Part shown: one piece after another, positions 27,069 through 35,930 of the stretch
Layout: every line of letters starts with the position of its first letter
Position numbering within the stretch: position 1 is the first letter of the stretch
NCBI GenBank assembly: GCA_964428345.1
Contig: CAYRYD010000009.1
Coordinates: 69,072-133,071 of the forward strand
Origin: JABDMH01 sp964428345
Lineage (GTDB): Bacteria; Bacteroidota; Bacteroidia; Chitinophagales; Saprospiraceae
Direction of reading: 5' to 3'
Length of the DNA: 64,000 bases
The notes under the pieces: model-generated
Told to the model about the DNA's origin: nothing
What the model saw: the letters and a program-made list of their open reading frames with translations, nothing else
The model's database searches: none
Position numbers and translations under genes: made by a program

Positions 27069-27116
27069 TTGGCCGGTCTGTAATCCTCGAACTTAATGAT
27101 ATCACGATTTGTTTAA

Positions 27117-27353
27117 ATGATGCAGATAAACGAAAAAGAGCGTTCCATGCTGACGATGGCAGTGATTGCCTGTCTCACTCTTGGTCTGGCCCCTTTCTTT
27201 CCCGAGCCCCATATTGCAGGAAAGATACGATGGTTGATGGGAGGAGGACATGGCATGACCGCCATGGATTATTTTGATTTACTTTTTCATGGCGCTCCAT
27301 GGATTTATTTAGTATATGTATTGAGTAAAATATTCTTGAAGAAATCGAATTAG
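27117..27353 (+). CDS. Small membrane protein (RND-transporter-annotated family)
   Basis: 78 residues with two hydrophobic segments (about 10-30 and 55-72). The motif A-P-F-F-P-E-P-H-I ... F-D-L-L-F-H-G-A-P-W matches a small conserved family that is often labelled RND transporter although it is far too short for one. It ends 2 nt before the thioredoxin gene and so is co-transcribed with it. Function unknown; a membrane partner of the sulfur module is possible. Confidence 0.7.
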   Translation: MMQINEKERSMLTMAVIACLTLGLAPFFPEPHIAGKIRWLMGGGHGMTAMDYFDLLFHGAPWIYLVYVLSKIFLKKSN

Positions 27354-27355
27354 AA

Positions 27356-27667
27356 ATGTCAAATAAAAAATCTTTTAACGAAATAGTAAACAGTAATACC
27401 CCCGTATTGATTGATTTTACGGCGGCATGGTGTGGTCCTTGCAAGATGATGGCTCCGGTGCTCAAAGAGGTTTCCGGAAGGATCGGAGATAAAGGTAAGA
27501 TTATCAAAATCGATATCGATAAAAACCGGGCTCTGGCTGAAAAACTGCGTATCATGAGCGTACCAACTTTTATGTTGTATAAGAACGGTAAAGTCATCTG
27601 GAAAAGGTCTGGAGTACAGTCTGCCCAGCAATTGGAACAGGTCATCCTGAGCGCAGCTGAAAATTAA
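27356..27667 (+). CDS. trxA: Thioredoxin
   Basis: 103 residues, complete thioredoxin fold with W-C-G-P-C (Cys26, Cys29) and the cis-Pro loop (M-S-V-P-T-F-M). No signal peptide, so cytoplasmic. A disulfide reductase that can also accept sulfane sulfur. It lies 105 nt upstream of a persulfide dioxygenase gene and 2 nt after a small membrane protein gene, which suggests it reduces persulfides or sulfurtransferase intermediates in this pathway. Confidence 0.93.
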   Translation: MSNKKSFNEIVNSNTPVLIDFTAAWCGPCKMMAPVLKEVSGRIGDKGKIIKIDIDKNRALAEKLRIMSVPTFMLYKNGKVIWKRSGVQSAQQLEQVILSAAEN

Positions 27668-27695
27668 ATTCGGGTATCTTTTATTTTGGAAAAAA

Positions 27696-27711
27696 TGTGA
27701 TGGGGATCACA
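27696..27711. promoter_or_regulatory. Crp/Fnr-type operator upstream of CstB-like gene
   Basis: TGTGAT-GGGG-ATCACA, perfect arms of 6 bp; equals TGTGA-N6-TCACA. The 14-bp core ends 21 nt before TATTTTTG (27732-27739), the same layout as at SulP. Centre is 27703.5, about 41 nt upstream of the expected transcript start. Confidence 0.6.
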
Positions 27712-27731
27712 ATTAAATAAGGAGCATCAAA

Positions 27732-27739
27732 TATTTTTG
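27732..27739 (+). promoter_or_regulatory. -7 promoter element (TATTTTTG) of CstB-like gene
   Basis: Exact TAnnTTTG, 33 nt before the start codon, with no -33 TTTG but with the palindrome at 27696-27711 in its place. Confidence 0.45.
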
Positions 27740-27772
27740 CTTCCGGATTTAAAAATAGAAAAAAGTCATTAA

Positions 27773-29185
27773 ATGAAAGTTGAACAAATTTATACAGGCT
27801 GTCTGGCACAGGGAGCTTATTATATTGAAAGTAAAGGAGAAGTTGCGATCATTGATCCACTAAGAGAGGTAAGTTCGTATATCCAGAAGGCAGAATCGGA
27901 TGGGGCTAGGATTAAATATATTTTTGAGACCCATTTTCATGCAGATTTTGTAAGTGGTCATGTCACTCTTGCAGAAGAGACGGGAGCGACCATCGTCTAC
28001 GGCCCGAATGCCAATCCGAGTTTTCCCGTTCATATTGCCACAGACGGCGAAGAATTCAAATTGGGCGATGTCCTGATCAGGGCATTGCATACACCCGGAC
28101 ACACGATGGAGTCCACTACCTATTTGCTGATCGATGAAGAAGGTCGTGATCATGCGATATTTTCAGGAGATACCCTTTTCCTTGGAGATGTGGGCAGACC
28201 TGACCTGGCTCAGAAAGCAGCCAACCTGACCAAGGAAGATCTGGCCGGATTGCTGTACGACAGCCTGAGATCCAAGATCATGCAGCTGGCAGACGATGTG
28301 ATCGTCTATCCGGCCCACGGTGCCGGTTCAGCCTGCGGAAAAAATATGATGAAGGAAACGGTCGATACCCTGGGTAATCAGAAGAAAGTAAATTATGCTT
28401 TACGGTCTGACATGACCCGGGAAGAGTTTATCCGGGAGGTGACCTCAGGTCTCTTACCTCCACCGGCATATTTCCCACTGAATGTAAAAATGAATAAAGA
28501 GGGATATCGACCGATTGATCAGGTTTTAAGCCAGGGCACCCGTGCGCTCAGTCCGGATGCTTTTGAACTGGAGGCTGAACACCAGGATGCCTTGTTGCTC
28601 GATGTGCGACCGGTTGATGAGTTTAGAAAGGGCTTCGTACCCCGGTCGATCTTTATCGGACTCGACGGAGACTTCGCTCCCTGGGTAGGAGCCATGATCA
28701 AAGATACCATGACACCGATACTGCTCATCGTTTCCGAAGGGAGGGAAGAAGAAGCGGTAACCCGTCTGGCACGGGTAGGATTTGATAATACCCTTGGCTA
28801 TCTGAAAGGTGGTATCGAAGCCTGGAGAGCAGCCGGCAAGGAATTGGATACGGTAGATTCAGTTGATGCGACCGGGTTGACCCACATCCTTTCCAAAGAG
28901 CCTGAGATACCGGTCTTTGATGTCCGGAAAGCTTCGGAATATCTGTCCGAACATATGCTCGATGCCCGGAACACTCCCCTCATGTCGATCAATGATCATC
29001 TGGCTGAATTTCCTAAAGAAGAAACCTTCTATGTACATTGTGCCGGTGGTTACCGCTCCATGATTGCAGCCTCGGTCTTAAAATCGAGGGGTTATCATAA
29101 TCTGGTCGACATTAAAGGTGGTTTTACCGCCATCAAGGAAACTTCCATCAAGGTATCGGACTATGTTTGTCCGTCTACTTTGTAA
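27773..29185 (+). CDS. CstB-like persulfide dioxygenase / sulfurtransferase
   Basis: 470 residues in three domains. Metallo-beta-lactamase domain (1-235) with E-T-H-F-H-A-D-F (His54, His56, Asp58) and H-T-P-G-H. A central rhodanese (about 260-350) lacks the active Cys (I-V-S-E-G-R). A C-terminal rhodanese (about 365-455) has Cys423 in H-C-A-G-G-Y-R-S. This MBL, pseudo-rhodanese, rhodanese order is that of CstB, a non-heme iron enzyme that oxidises low-molecular-weight persulfide and yields thiosulfate. Organism makes bacillithiol (bshB1 in window), a natural persulfide carrier. Followed by two YeeE/YedE-type transporters. Confidence 0.88.
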   Translation: MKVEQIYTGCLAQGAYYIESKGEVAIIDPLREVSSYIQKAESDGARIKYIFETHFHADFVSGHVTLAEETGATIVYGPNANPSFPVHIATDGEEFKLGDVLIRALHTPGHTMESTTYLLIDEEGRDHAIFSGDTLFLGDVGRPDLAQKAANLTKEDLAGLLYDSLRSKIMQLADDVIVYPAHGAGSACGKNMMKETVDTLGNQKKVNYALRSDMTREEFIREVTSGLLPPPAYFPLNVKMNKEGYRPIDQVLSQGTRALSPDAFELEAEHQDALLLDVRPVDEFRKGFVPRSIFIGLDGDFAPWVGAMIKDTMTPILLIVSEGREEEAVTRLARVGFDNTLGYLKGGIEAWRAAGKELDTVDSVDATGLTHILSKEPEIPVFDVRKASEYLSEHMLDARNTPLMSINDHLAEFPKEETFYVHCAGGYRSMIAASVLKSRGYHNLVDIKGGFTAIKETSIKVSDYVCPSTL

Positions 29186-29249
29186 TTCGCAGCATTTCAG
29201 AATTCTCTGAATAGCTCATTAGATTAAGTCAATAAAGCAGGTTTTTCAT

Positions 29250-29286
29250 GGTCTGATCCGGATTCACTACGGATCCGGTTCAGACC
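29250..29286. repeat. Strong imperfect hairpin between CstB-like and YeeE genes
   Basis: Sixteen-bp arms with two mismatches around a 5-nt loop (ACTAC); outer arms GGTCTGA / TCAGACC and inner CCGGAT / ATCCGG. Lies 64 nt after CstB and 84 nt before the transporter gene. No T-tract, so an attenuator or mRNA stabiliser is more likely than a simple terminator. Confidence 0.6.
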
Positions 29287-29370
29287 GCATATTCTGCCAT
29301 CTTCAATGAGACGGCAAGGGAAATCTATGTGCTTTTAAAAAATCAAAAATCAATCAATAATTCTTAACAA

Positions 29371-29958
29371 ATGGATCAAATACTGGATTTTATTTCACAG
29401 CCCTGGCATTGGGCGGCGTCAGGACTGCTGATAGCAGTGGTCATGCTATTGTTGCTTTATTTTGGAGGAGAATTTGGTGTATCCGGGAATCTCCGTACAA
29501 TCTGTGCCATAGGAGGAGCAGGCAAACGGATTGGTTTTTTCAATTTTGACTGGAAAAAACAAACATGGAATCTGGTCTTTATTGCCGGTGCAGTCGTGGG
29601 TGGATTTATTGCATTTGAATATCTCGCCAGCGATCAACCGGTGCAGATTGCACAGTCAACCAGCGATCATCTGCAGAAACTTGGTATTGAAACACCGAAA
29701 GTCATTGAGGAAGGGCATGGATTTGTACCGATGGAAATCTTCGGATCGGACCAGCTTTTTTCTTTACGAAATATTCTATTTCTGGTTGTAGGTGGTTTCC
29801 TTGTCGGGTTTGGTACCCGTTGGGCAGGAGGTTGCACCTCCGGACATGCTATCAGCGGATTATCCAATTTACAGATTCCATCCCTGATCGCGGTCATCGG
29901 TTTCTTCATCGGCGGTCTGTTGATGAGTCATTTCATCCTGCCGCTGATTCTCGGTTAG
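29371..29958 (+). CDS. YeeE/YedE-family membrane transporter, first half
   Basis: 195 residues with about five transmembrane segments. The conserved cysteine motif G-G-C-T-S-G-H-A-I-S-G (about 153-163) is the family signature. YeeE/YedE proteins import thiosulfate or other sulfur compounds through a chain of cysteines. Short split proteins of this kind occur in pairs (PmpA/PmpB-like); the second half is the next gene. Substrate is inferred from the family and the CstB neighbour. Confidence 0.85.
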   Translation: MDQILDFISQPWHWAASGLLIAVVMLLLLYFGGEFGVSGNLRTICAIGGAGKRIGFFNFDWKKQTWNLVFIAGAVVGGFIAFEYLASDQPVQIAQSTSDHLQKLGIETPKVIEEGHGFVPMEIFGSDQLFSLRNILFLVVGGFLVGFGTRWAGGCTSGHAISGLSNLQIPSLIAVIGFFIGGLLMSHFILPLILG

Positions 29959-30055
29959 AACCCGTAATCCGGCCACAGGTTTTCCATAAGATACTCGGTT
30001 TAATCACAACCAGGTTTTTGTCTTTTTAAATCAGTTAATTCAAATTCAAGAATAA

Positions 30056-30469
30056 ATGAGATTATTGAAATATTTTATAGTAGGTATCTTTTTTGGTATT
30101 GTTATGACCAAATCCGAAGCGATTTCCTGGTTTCGGATTCAGGAAATGTTCCGGTTTGAAAGTTTCCATATGTACGGCATTATCGGAACGGCCGTAATGA
30201 CCGGAGTTATCGCATTGTTTCTCATGAAGAGGGCAGGTGTGAAGACATTAACGGGAAGTGAACTTAATCTGAATCCGAAAGCCATGAGTGTTCCCCGCTA
30301 TCTGTTGGGAGGTAGTGTCTTTGGATTGGGTTGGGCGATGACCGGTGCCTGCCCCGGCCCTATGTTTACCCTGATGGGACACGGACTGTTTTCCATCATT
30401 CTCGTCATTGGTAGTGCGGTCTTGGGAACCTACTTCTATGGTTTGTTCCGGCACCGGTTGCCTCACTGA
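30056..30469 (+). CDS. DUF6691 / YeeE-YedE-family protein, second half
   Basis: 137 residues, three to four transmembrane segments. Contains M-T-G-A-C-P-G-P-M-F-T-L-M-G-H-G (about 99-114), the conserved Cys motif of the second half of the family. Follows the first half by 97 nt. Together they probably form a sulfur-compound channel with two cysteine-bearing halves. Confidence 0.83.
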   Translation: MRLLKYFIVGIFFGIVMTKSEAISWFRIQEMFRFESFHMYGIIGTAVMTGVIALFLMKRAGVKTLTGSELNLNPKAMSVPRYLLGGSVFGLGWAMTGACPGPMFTLMGHGLFSIILVIGSAVLGTYFYGLFRHRLPH

Positions 30470-30565
30470 GGTGCCGGTGCTTACGGATCCATTGCTGATG
30501 TCCGGATTTAAATTAGGTATCTGACCGGCTAGGCTGTATTTTTGTATCAGACAATAATACTGACC

Positions 30566-31627
30566 TTGAAAAAAGCTAAACGAGGCAGACCTCAAAAGTT
30601 GAAATTGGGATTACCCCCGGGGTCACTGGTGTTTACCGGCGAACAAAAACTGGAAAATCCCTATGTAACCATCACCCGGTACAGCGGACTGGAGTATGAG
30701 ACTGGTACCTTACACCAGGTACTCCCGTCCGTCGATCCCCAATTTATCACCTGGATCGATGTGAGGGGAGTGCATGACCCTGTATTGATTGAGAATATTG
30801 GTCGTACTTACAATATCCACCCCCTGATTCTCGAAGACATAATGGATGTGCATCAACGTCCAAAATTTGAGGAATACGACAGCGGGTTTTATTTTACACT
30901 GCGCAATTATAAATATGATCCCGAACAACGGTCGATCATACCGGAGCAGATATCGATTTATGCCGGTCGCAATTTTGTTTTTTCTTTTCAGGAGGATAAG
31001 GAAGAGCTATTTAACGAGATTATTGTCCGGTTGGAAACGGGTAAAGGTAAATTGCGCCATCGAACCTCAGATTACCTGGTTTATACCTTGATTGACCGCA
31101 TCGTAGACGGTTATTTTGTAGTACTTGATCAGATCGGAGAGACCATTGAACACCTGGAAGAAGAAATCCTGACTGATGTTACCCGGGCTACCAAGGGAAA
31201 GATCCATAACCTCAAAAGAGAGTTACTTACCCTGCGACGGTCTTTGTCGCCCCTTCGGGAGGCTATTGGATTGATGATAAAGACTGATTCGGAGTTTGTT
31301 GAAGAGACCACTGGCATCTTTCTCCGTGATTTGTATGACCACTGTGTGCAGGCTTTTGAAATATTGGAGACTTCCCGTGACAATCTGACCAGCCTTCAGG
31401 ATCTTTACATTTCCGAATTGGGATTTCGCACCAATTCCATCATGCAGGTCCTCACCATCGTAGCGACCATTTTTATTCCCTTGACCTTTTTGGTCGGCGT
31501 ATATGGGATGAACTTTGACTATTTTCCTGAATTACACTATCCATACAGCTACCCGATACTTTGGGGTGTTATGCTGGTGATCTCAGTGGTGATGTTGTTT
31601 TATTTCCGCCGGAAAAACTGGCTTTAG
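30566..31627 (+). CDS. corA: CorA-type magnesium/cobalt transporter
   Basis: About 353 residues from the TTG at 30566 (K-K-A-K-R-G-R); the frame runs eight codons further up to a TTG at 30542. Large cytoplasmic alpha/beta domain, a long helix, and two C-terminal membrane helices joined by the signature Y-G-M-N-F. Forms a pentameric Mg2+ channel. It follows the sulfur transporters in the same direction but a functional link is not evident. Confidence 0.9.
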   Translation: MKKAKRGRPQKLKLGLPPGSLVFTGEQKLENPYVTITRYSGLEYETGTLHQVLPSVDPQFITWIDVRGVHDPVLIENIGRTYNIHPLILEDIMDVHQRPKFEEYDSGFYFTLRNYKYDPEQRSIIPEQISIYAGRNFVFSFQEDKEELFNEIIVRLETGKGKLRHRTSDYLVYTLIDRIVDGYFVVLDQIGETIEHLEEEILTDVTRATKGKIHNLKRELLTLRRSLSPLREAIGLMIKTDSEFVEETTGIFLRDLYDHCVQAFEILETSRDNLTSLQDLYISELGFRTNSIMQVLTIVATIFIPLTFLVGVYGMNFDYFPELHYPYSYPILWGVMLVISVVMLFYFRRKNWL

Positions 31628-31639
31628 TAGGGATAGCCC

Positions 31640-31656
31640 CAGAGGAGTCTCCTCTG
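31640..31656 (+). terminator. Palindrome after corA
   Basis: CAGAGGAG-T-CTCCTCTG, perfect 8-bp arms, 12 nt after the corA stop. Candidate terminator without a clear T-tract. Confidence 0.4.
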
Positions 31657-31740
31657 ATCCTTCTTCGAAGATCGTTTGATTGATTGGATCATGAGGCCCG
31701 GGTGGCCCGATGACAGGAATCATTGAAAGTTAGTTGTTTC

Positions 31741-31756
31741 AGTGATCAAAGTCACT
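31741..31756. promoter_or_regulatory. Crp/Fnr-type palindrome upstream of AhpD-like gene
   Basis: AGTGAT-CAAA-GTCACT, arms matching except the T/G pair, 104 nt before the start codon. Third member of the GTGAT-N4-RTCAC set in this island. No TAnnTTTG is seen at the expected distance, so it is the weakest of the three. Confidence 0.4.
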
Positions 31757-31859
31757 AAGATTGGCCAGCGCGGGTCCTTCGAATGATTTAAATTGTATGA
31801 AGACCGGTTTGACCAAACACTCATGGACTTAAACCAGTAAACAGTTAAATAAAAGTCTC

Positions 31860-32237
31860 ATGAAAGATTATAAAAATCTATTTGAACACGTTAGTCGGAT
31901 GATGAAAGAGCTGGAGAATGAGATTCCCGAAACAATGGCCGGCTACGAGAAAATGCAGCGGAACCATTCAATGAATGGAGCATTAAGCGCTAAGACCAAA
32001 GAATTGATTGCTCTAGGCATCTCCATCACGACACAATGTGAAGAGTGCATTGTGACTCATTTGCGCCATGCCATTGAAGGAGGAGCCAGCCGGGCAGAAA
32101 TTCTTGAAGTGATCTCCGTTGCGATTATGATGGGAGGTGCTCCTGTCATGGCATCTGCCGGTCATGTCCTGCAGGCTATGAACCAGTTGCTCGAACAAAA
32201 GGAACCGGCCCGCCTGTATGACCATACTCCGGTTTAG
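31860..32237 (+). CDS. AhpD-like / carboxymuconolactone decarboxylase family protein
   Basis: 125 residues, all-helical AhpD-like fold with the redox motif C-E-E-C-I-V-T-H (Cys60, Cys63, His67). Members with C-x-x-C and this His act as thiol peroxidase partners rather than decarboxylases. Monocistronic between corA and a minus-strand gene. The upstream palindrome links it to the sulfur island, so a role in peroxide or persulfide stress is a fair guess. Confidence 0.85.
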   Translation: MKDYKNLFEHVSRMMKELENEIPETMAGYEKMQRNHSMNGALSAKTKELIALGISITTQCEECIVTHLRHAIEGGASRAEILEVISVAIMMGGAPVMASAGHVLQAMNQLLEQKEPARLYDHTPV

Positions 32238-32273
32238 GAAAGGAAATGTAGATTAGATCGTTTTGACGGATGA

Positions 32274-32741
32274 CTATAAAATAGTCATGGGATAGACATG
32301 GGTCAGCTCATTGAAAATCTTCATTTTCAGATCCCCATAGACCTGTGAAAATTGCTGCATCTTCATCTTGATATCACGCATTTTGAGATCAGTATTGATT
32401 ACATAACGCTGCAATAGATCAAGATTCTGCTCCATATCGAGAATTTCAACCTCAAGATTCCTTATATCTGAATTGATGATATGCTGTAACTTTCGTTGCA
32501 GTACGGTCAAATGCTGGTGACCGGATTCTTCTCCCATCACAGATATCGTAATCAAACGGTCGATTAGGCACGCTTCCTTCTTCAATCGTTCGAGAATACC
32601 CAACCATTTCTTAAAGGATTTGACCCACAGATTGATAACCGTTGCGGGGGTGGCTTTCCTAGATTCGAATGGGTTTACGTCTTGAGCTATCGAAGGGGAC
32701 TTCAAGACGGTGGTCGTTTTCTCTTCCTTTAAGTTAATCAT
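32274..32741 (-). CDS. Small helical protein of unknown function
   Basis: 155 residues, largely alpha-helical (residues 35-155) with heptad-like spacing (L-E-V-E-I-L-D-M-E-Q-N-L-D-L-L). No signal peptide, membrane segment or known motif. Alone on the minus strand between the AhpD-like gene and glucokinase. Probably real by length and codon use; function unknown. Confidence 0.55.
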   Translation of the reverse strand: MINLKEEKTTTVLKSPSIAQDVNPFESRKATPATVINLWVKSFKKWLGILERLKKEACLIDRLITISVMGEESGHQHLTVLQRKLQHIINSDIRNLEVEILDMEQNLDLLQRYVINTDLKMRDIKMKMQQFSQVYGDLKMKIFNELTHVYPMTIL

Positions 32742-32914
32742 TTTATCCAGAGTTAGTTAGGTTCACCAATGGCCTTAGTCATTCAACATTCATGGAGTAG
32801 GAAAGTTCTTGAGCCCGTCGTAATTTTTAGAACGCCTGGGGAGACAGGTTGGTATAAACTCTTGTTCATAAATTTTACGTACCTACTAAAATAAAGGATT
32901 TAATCCAGCCATGC

Positions 32915-32929
32915 TGATGATTTTCATCA
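32915..32929. promoter_or_regulatory. Palindrome upstream of glucokinase
   Basis: TGATGA-TTT-TCATCA, perfect 6-bp arms, in the divergent region before the glucokinase gene. Odd spacer and short arms make it a weak operator candidate. Confidence 0.25.
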
Positions 32930-33024
32930 TATATGATTTTTTTCTGTAGTACCCCTTACCGGGAAAGAGGAGGCGGGTGCCGGATTTCGAAAAAGTTGCA
33001 TCTTTGCCTCGCGAATTCAATCAC

Positions 33025-34056
33025 ATGATCCCAATTGTCTATCAGGAATTTGGCTTAAGTGGCCGGCCTATCCGGGTGCTGGCTGGTGATATAGGAGGCA
33101 CCAAGACCCACCTGGCTCTCTATCATTACGAGGAATCATCCTTCCGGCTGGTCAGGGAGAAAACCTATCCCTCCAGACTTCATAGTTCTTTTCCAGCTTT
33201 GGTGCTCGACTTTGCCGGTGTCGACAAGCCTGATTGTCTCAGCCTGGGAGTGGCCGGGCCGGTCATTAATGATATGGTTCATATAACCAACCTAAACTGG
33301 TCAATCGAAGCTGGTCAATGCGCCCGGGAGACCGGCATTGAACGGGTTTACCTGATCAACGATCTGGTCGCCAATATCTATGGACTAGCTACCCTGGAAG
33401 CCAAAGACTTTATAGTATTCCACGAAGGGGTGCCCTCCATCATGGGCAATGCAGCTATGATATCACCGGGTACCGGTCTGGGGGAAGCCGGGATGTTCTG
33501 GGACGGACATTATTTTCATCCTTTTGCAACCGAAGGCGGTCATGCAGATTATGCTCCGGAAACTGAAGAAGATATTGCCCTCCTCCGGTTTCTTCAGAAA
33601 ATTCATGGTCATGTCAGCTGGGAAAGGGTGGTCTCTGGTATGGGAATCTCCCAGATATTTCAGTTTCTGTGTGAGTATCGGAATGTTACTCCGGATACCC
33701 ACATTGGGGAACGCCTGAAAACTGGTGATCCGGCGGCAGTCATTTCGCAGGGTAGCAAGGATGGAGATCCGGTCTGCCGGGAAACCATGCAGATGTTCTG
33801 GCGAAATCTGGCCAATGAAGCCGCCAATATTGTCATGAAATACAATGGTTTTGGCGGTGTTTTTATCGGCGGTGGAATTGTGCCGAAAAATCTCGATGTG
33901 CTCAGTAAAGAAGATTTTTTGCACTACTTTCTCGAAGCAGGCCGAATGAAAAGCCTGCTCGAAAAAGTACCGGTCCGGATCGTGCTCAACGACCGGGCTG
34001 CTTTGCGCGGAGCTTCATTTTACGGAGCCATCCGGTACCGCATCGAACATCAGTGA
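33025..34056 (+). CDS. glk: Glucokinase
   Basis: About 343 residues from ATG 33025; an in-frame GTG at 32977 would add 16 residues. ROK-less, E. coli-type glucokinase: phosphate-binding D-I-G-G-T-K-T near the start, L-I-N-D-L-V-A-N, S-P-G-T-G-L-G-E-A and E-G-G-H-A-D. Phosphorylates glucose with ATP in the cytoplasm. Monocistronic, ended by a long hairpin shared with the convergent GMC gene. Confidence 0.92.
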   Translation: MIPIVYQEFGLSGRPIRVLAGDIGGTKTHLALYHYEESSFRLVREKTYPSRLHSSFPALVLDFAGVDKPDCLSLGVAGPVINDMVHITNLNWSIEAGQCARETGIERVYLINDLVANIYGLATLEAKDFIVFHEGVPSIMGNAAMISPGTGLGEAGMFWDGHYFHPFATEGGHADYAPETEEDIALLRFLQKIHGHVSWERVVSGMGISQIFQFLCEYRNVTPDTHIGERLKTGDPAAVISQGSKDGDPVCRETMQMFWRNLANEAANIVMKYNGFGGVFIGGGIVPKNLDVLSKEDFLHYFLEAGRMKSLLEKVPVRIVLNDRAALRGASFYGAIRYRIEHQ

Positions 34057-34080
34057 GATTAATGTAGTTTACTTTTTCCT

Positions 34081-34120
34081 TCCAAGGGGTCATGACTGTT
34101 CCAGGTCATGACCCCTTGGA
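34081..34120. terminator. Long perfect hairpin between convergent genes
   Basis: Sixteen-bp perfect arms (ending CATGA on the left side, GTCATG on the right) with an 8-nt loop. It lies 25 nt after glk and 35 nt after the GMC gene stop, so it can end both transcripts. A T-run flanks it on one side only. Confidence 0.65.
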
Positions 34121-34154
34121 TCGCATTAATTCGTACAAAGGTTTATCCACCCTT

Positions 34155-35852
34155 CTAGATCTCGTCTTTCTTCAATTGTTCAATAGCGTAATTGGCTGCC
34201 CGGGCTGTCAAGGCCATAAAGGTCAGCGACGGATTTTGGGTTGATACCGATGTCATACAGGCGCCATCACTGACAAATACGTTGGGACAGGCATGCACCT
34301 GATTCCATTTATTCAAGATGGATGTCTTTGGATCATGCCCCATCCGGATGCCGCCCATTTCGTGGATATCCAGTCCTGGAGCCTGTTTGCTGTCGCTGGT
34401 CCGGATATCGGTAAATCCGGCTTTTTCATACATTTCGGTGTACTGCTCGAAAAAGTCCTGAATCATCTTTTCGTCGTTGTCGTCATAATCCATCGAAATA
34501 TTTAAGATAGGAATGCCCCATTCATCCTTTTTTCCCGGATCGAGGGTCACCCGGCTGCTCTCCTTCGGTATGGTTTCGCCCATCATACCTGATCCGACCC
34601 TCCAGGAACCATATTCTTTTTCTGCCAGCAGATTGCCGGTCAGGGTTTGACCAAACCCGTCATCATTGATCTGCAATCCCCGATAGGCTCCAAAAGTACA
34701 GGCATATCCCCGCAGAAAATCGGTTTCCTGCCGGTATACATTCCGGAATCGCGGTATATAGGCGGAAGTAGGACGTCCACCTTCCGGAGCGACGTTCTGA
34801 TGACCGGGATGTGCAGCCGATATCCTTGCCCGGTAATTATGAAAAGCCACGTATTTTCCCAGTAAACCATTGTCATTACCCAAATCTTCCGGGAATCGTT
34901 CGGAGGTTGAGTTTAACAGGATCAGATTGGAGTTGAGGGTGCCGGCATTCACGAAGATCACCCGGGCGAAATAGGAAGTCGTTTCTTTGGTCTGCCGGTC
35001 AACGATCCGCACACCGCTGGCTTTGCCTGTTTTTTCATCAAATATGATGGAGTGCACCACCGAGTCTGGTCTCAGGATCAGATTGCCTGTTTTTTCGGCC
35101 CAGGGTATAAGCGTTGAATTGGCATTGAAATAGCCTCCAAACGGACAACCTCGTTGGCACACATTCCTACCCTGACAGATACCACGACCCTGCTGTTTGA
35201 AAATATCTTTCATTTCGGTTATATGGGCACAACGGGCATAGATGACATGCCGGTCCTGATAGTTGGCCTTTACCGAAGCCTGAAAGTGCTGTTCAACACA
35301 ATTGAGGTCCCACGCTTTGAGAAACTCTCCATCCGGAAGGGTATCCAGTCCGTCTCTATTGCCGGATACACCGACAAAATTCTCGACGTACGAATACCAG
35401 GGAGCCAAATCATCATAACGGATTGGCCAGTCGACGGCAAAGCCATCCCTTGCCGGACCTTCAAAATCATGATTACTCCAGCGTTGGGTCTGGCGGGCCC
35501 ACATGATCGAACGACCTCCTACCTGATATCCACGGATCCAGTCAAACGGCTTGGGTTGGCCATAGGGATGTTCCTTGTCTTTCACAAAAAAGTGCATGGC
35601 ATCTTCCCGGAAGGCATAGCAACGGCTTACCACAGGATTTTCTTCAGCCACTTCAATAGGGATCCGACCCCGGTGGCGGAACTCCCAGGGCAGCATATTC
35701 GTAGTCGGATAATCTTTAATGTGCCGGACATCCCTTCCTCTTTCAAGTAACAGAGTCTTCAATCCCTTGTCACAAAATTCCTTGGCTGCCCAACCACCGG
35801 ACATACCGGCACCGATTACAATAGCGTCAAATGTATGGTTATTATCAGTCAA
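34155..35852 (-). CDS. GMC-family oxidoreductase (gluconate dehydrogenase-like large subunit)
   Basis: 565 residues, TTG start at 35852 (no ATG fits). FAD-binding V-I-G-A-G-M-S-G-G-W near the N-terminus and a C-terminal C-x-x-S-V-S-T-Q-N-P-S-L-T segment characteristic of GMC oxidoreductases. E-M-G-G-I-R-M-G-H near residue 500 carries the conserved His. Oxidises a sugar or sugar acid and passes electrons onward. The next gene upstream (35931-36443) is its small subunit. No diheme cytochrome subunit is adjacent. Confidence 0.88.
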   Translation of the reverse strand: MTDNNHTFDAIVIGAGMSGGWAAKEFCDKGLKTLLLERGRDVRHIKDYPTTNMLPWEFRHRGRIPIEVAEENPVVSRCYAFREDAMHFFVKDKEHPYGQPKPFDWIRGYQVGGRSIMWARQTQRWSNHDFEGPARDGFAVDWPIRYDDLAPWYSYVENFVGVSGNRDGLDTLPDGEFLKAWDLNCVEQHFQASVKANYQDRHVIYARCAHITEMKDIFKQQGRGICQGRNVCQRGCPFGGYFNANSTLIPWAEKTGNLILRPDSVVHSIIFDEKTGKASGVRIVDRQTKETTSYFARVIFVNAGTLNSNLILLNSTSERFPEDLGNDNGLLGKYVAFHNYRARISAAHPGHQNVAPEGGRPTSAYIPRFRNVYRQETDFLRGYACTFGAYRGLQINDDGFGQTLTGNLLAEKEYGSWRVGSGMMGETIPKESSRVTLDPGKKDEWGIPILNISMDYDDNDEKMIQDFFEQYTEMYEKAGFTDIRTSDSKQAPGLDIHEMGGIRMGHDPKTSILNKWNQVHACPNVFVSDGACMTSVSTQNPSLTFMALTARAANYAIEQLKKDEI

Positions 35853-35930
35853 TTTTAATTTGGTTTATTAGTCTGGAAATCAAATTCATATTGTCGGTTG
35901 TCTTCCCTGCCATCAAACACCGCTCATTCA

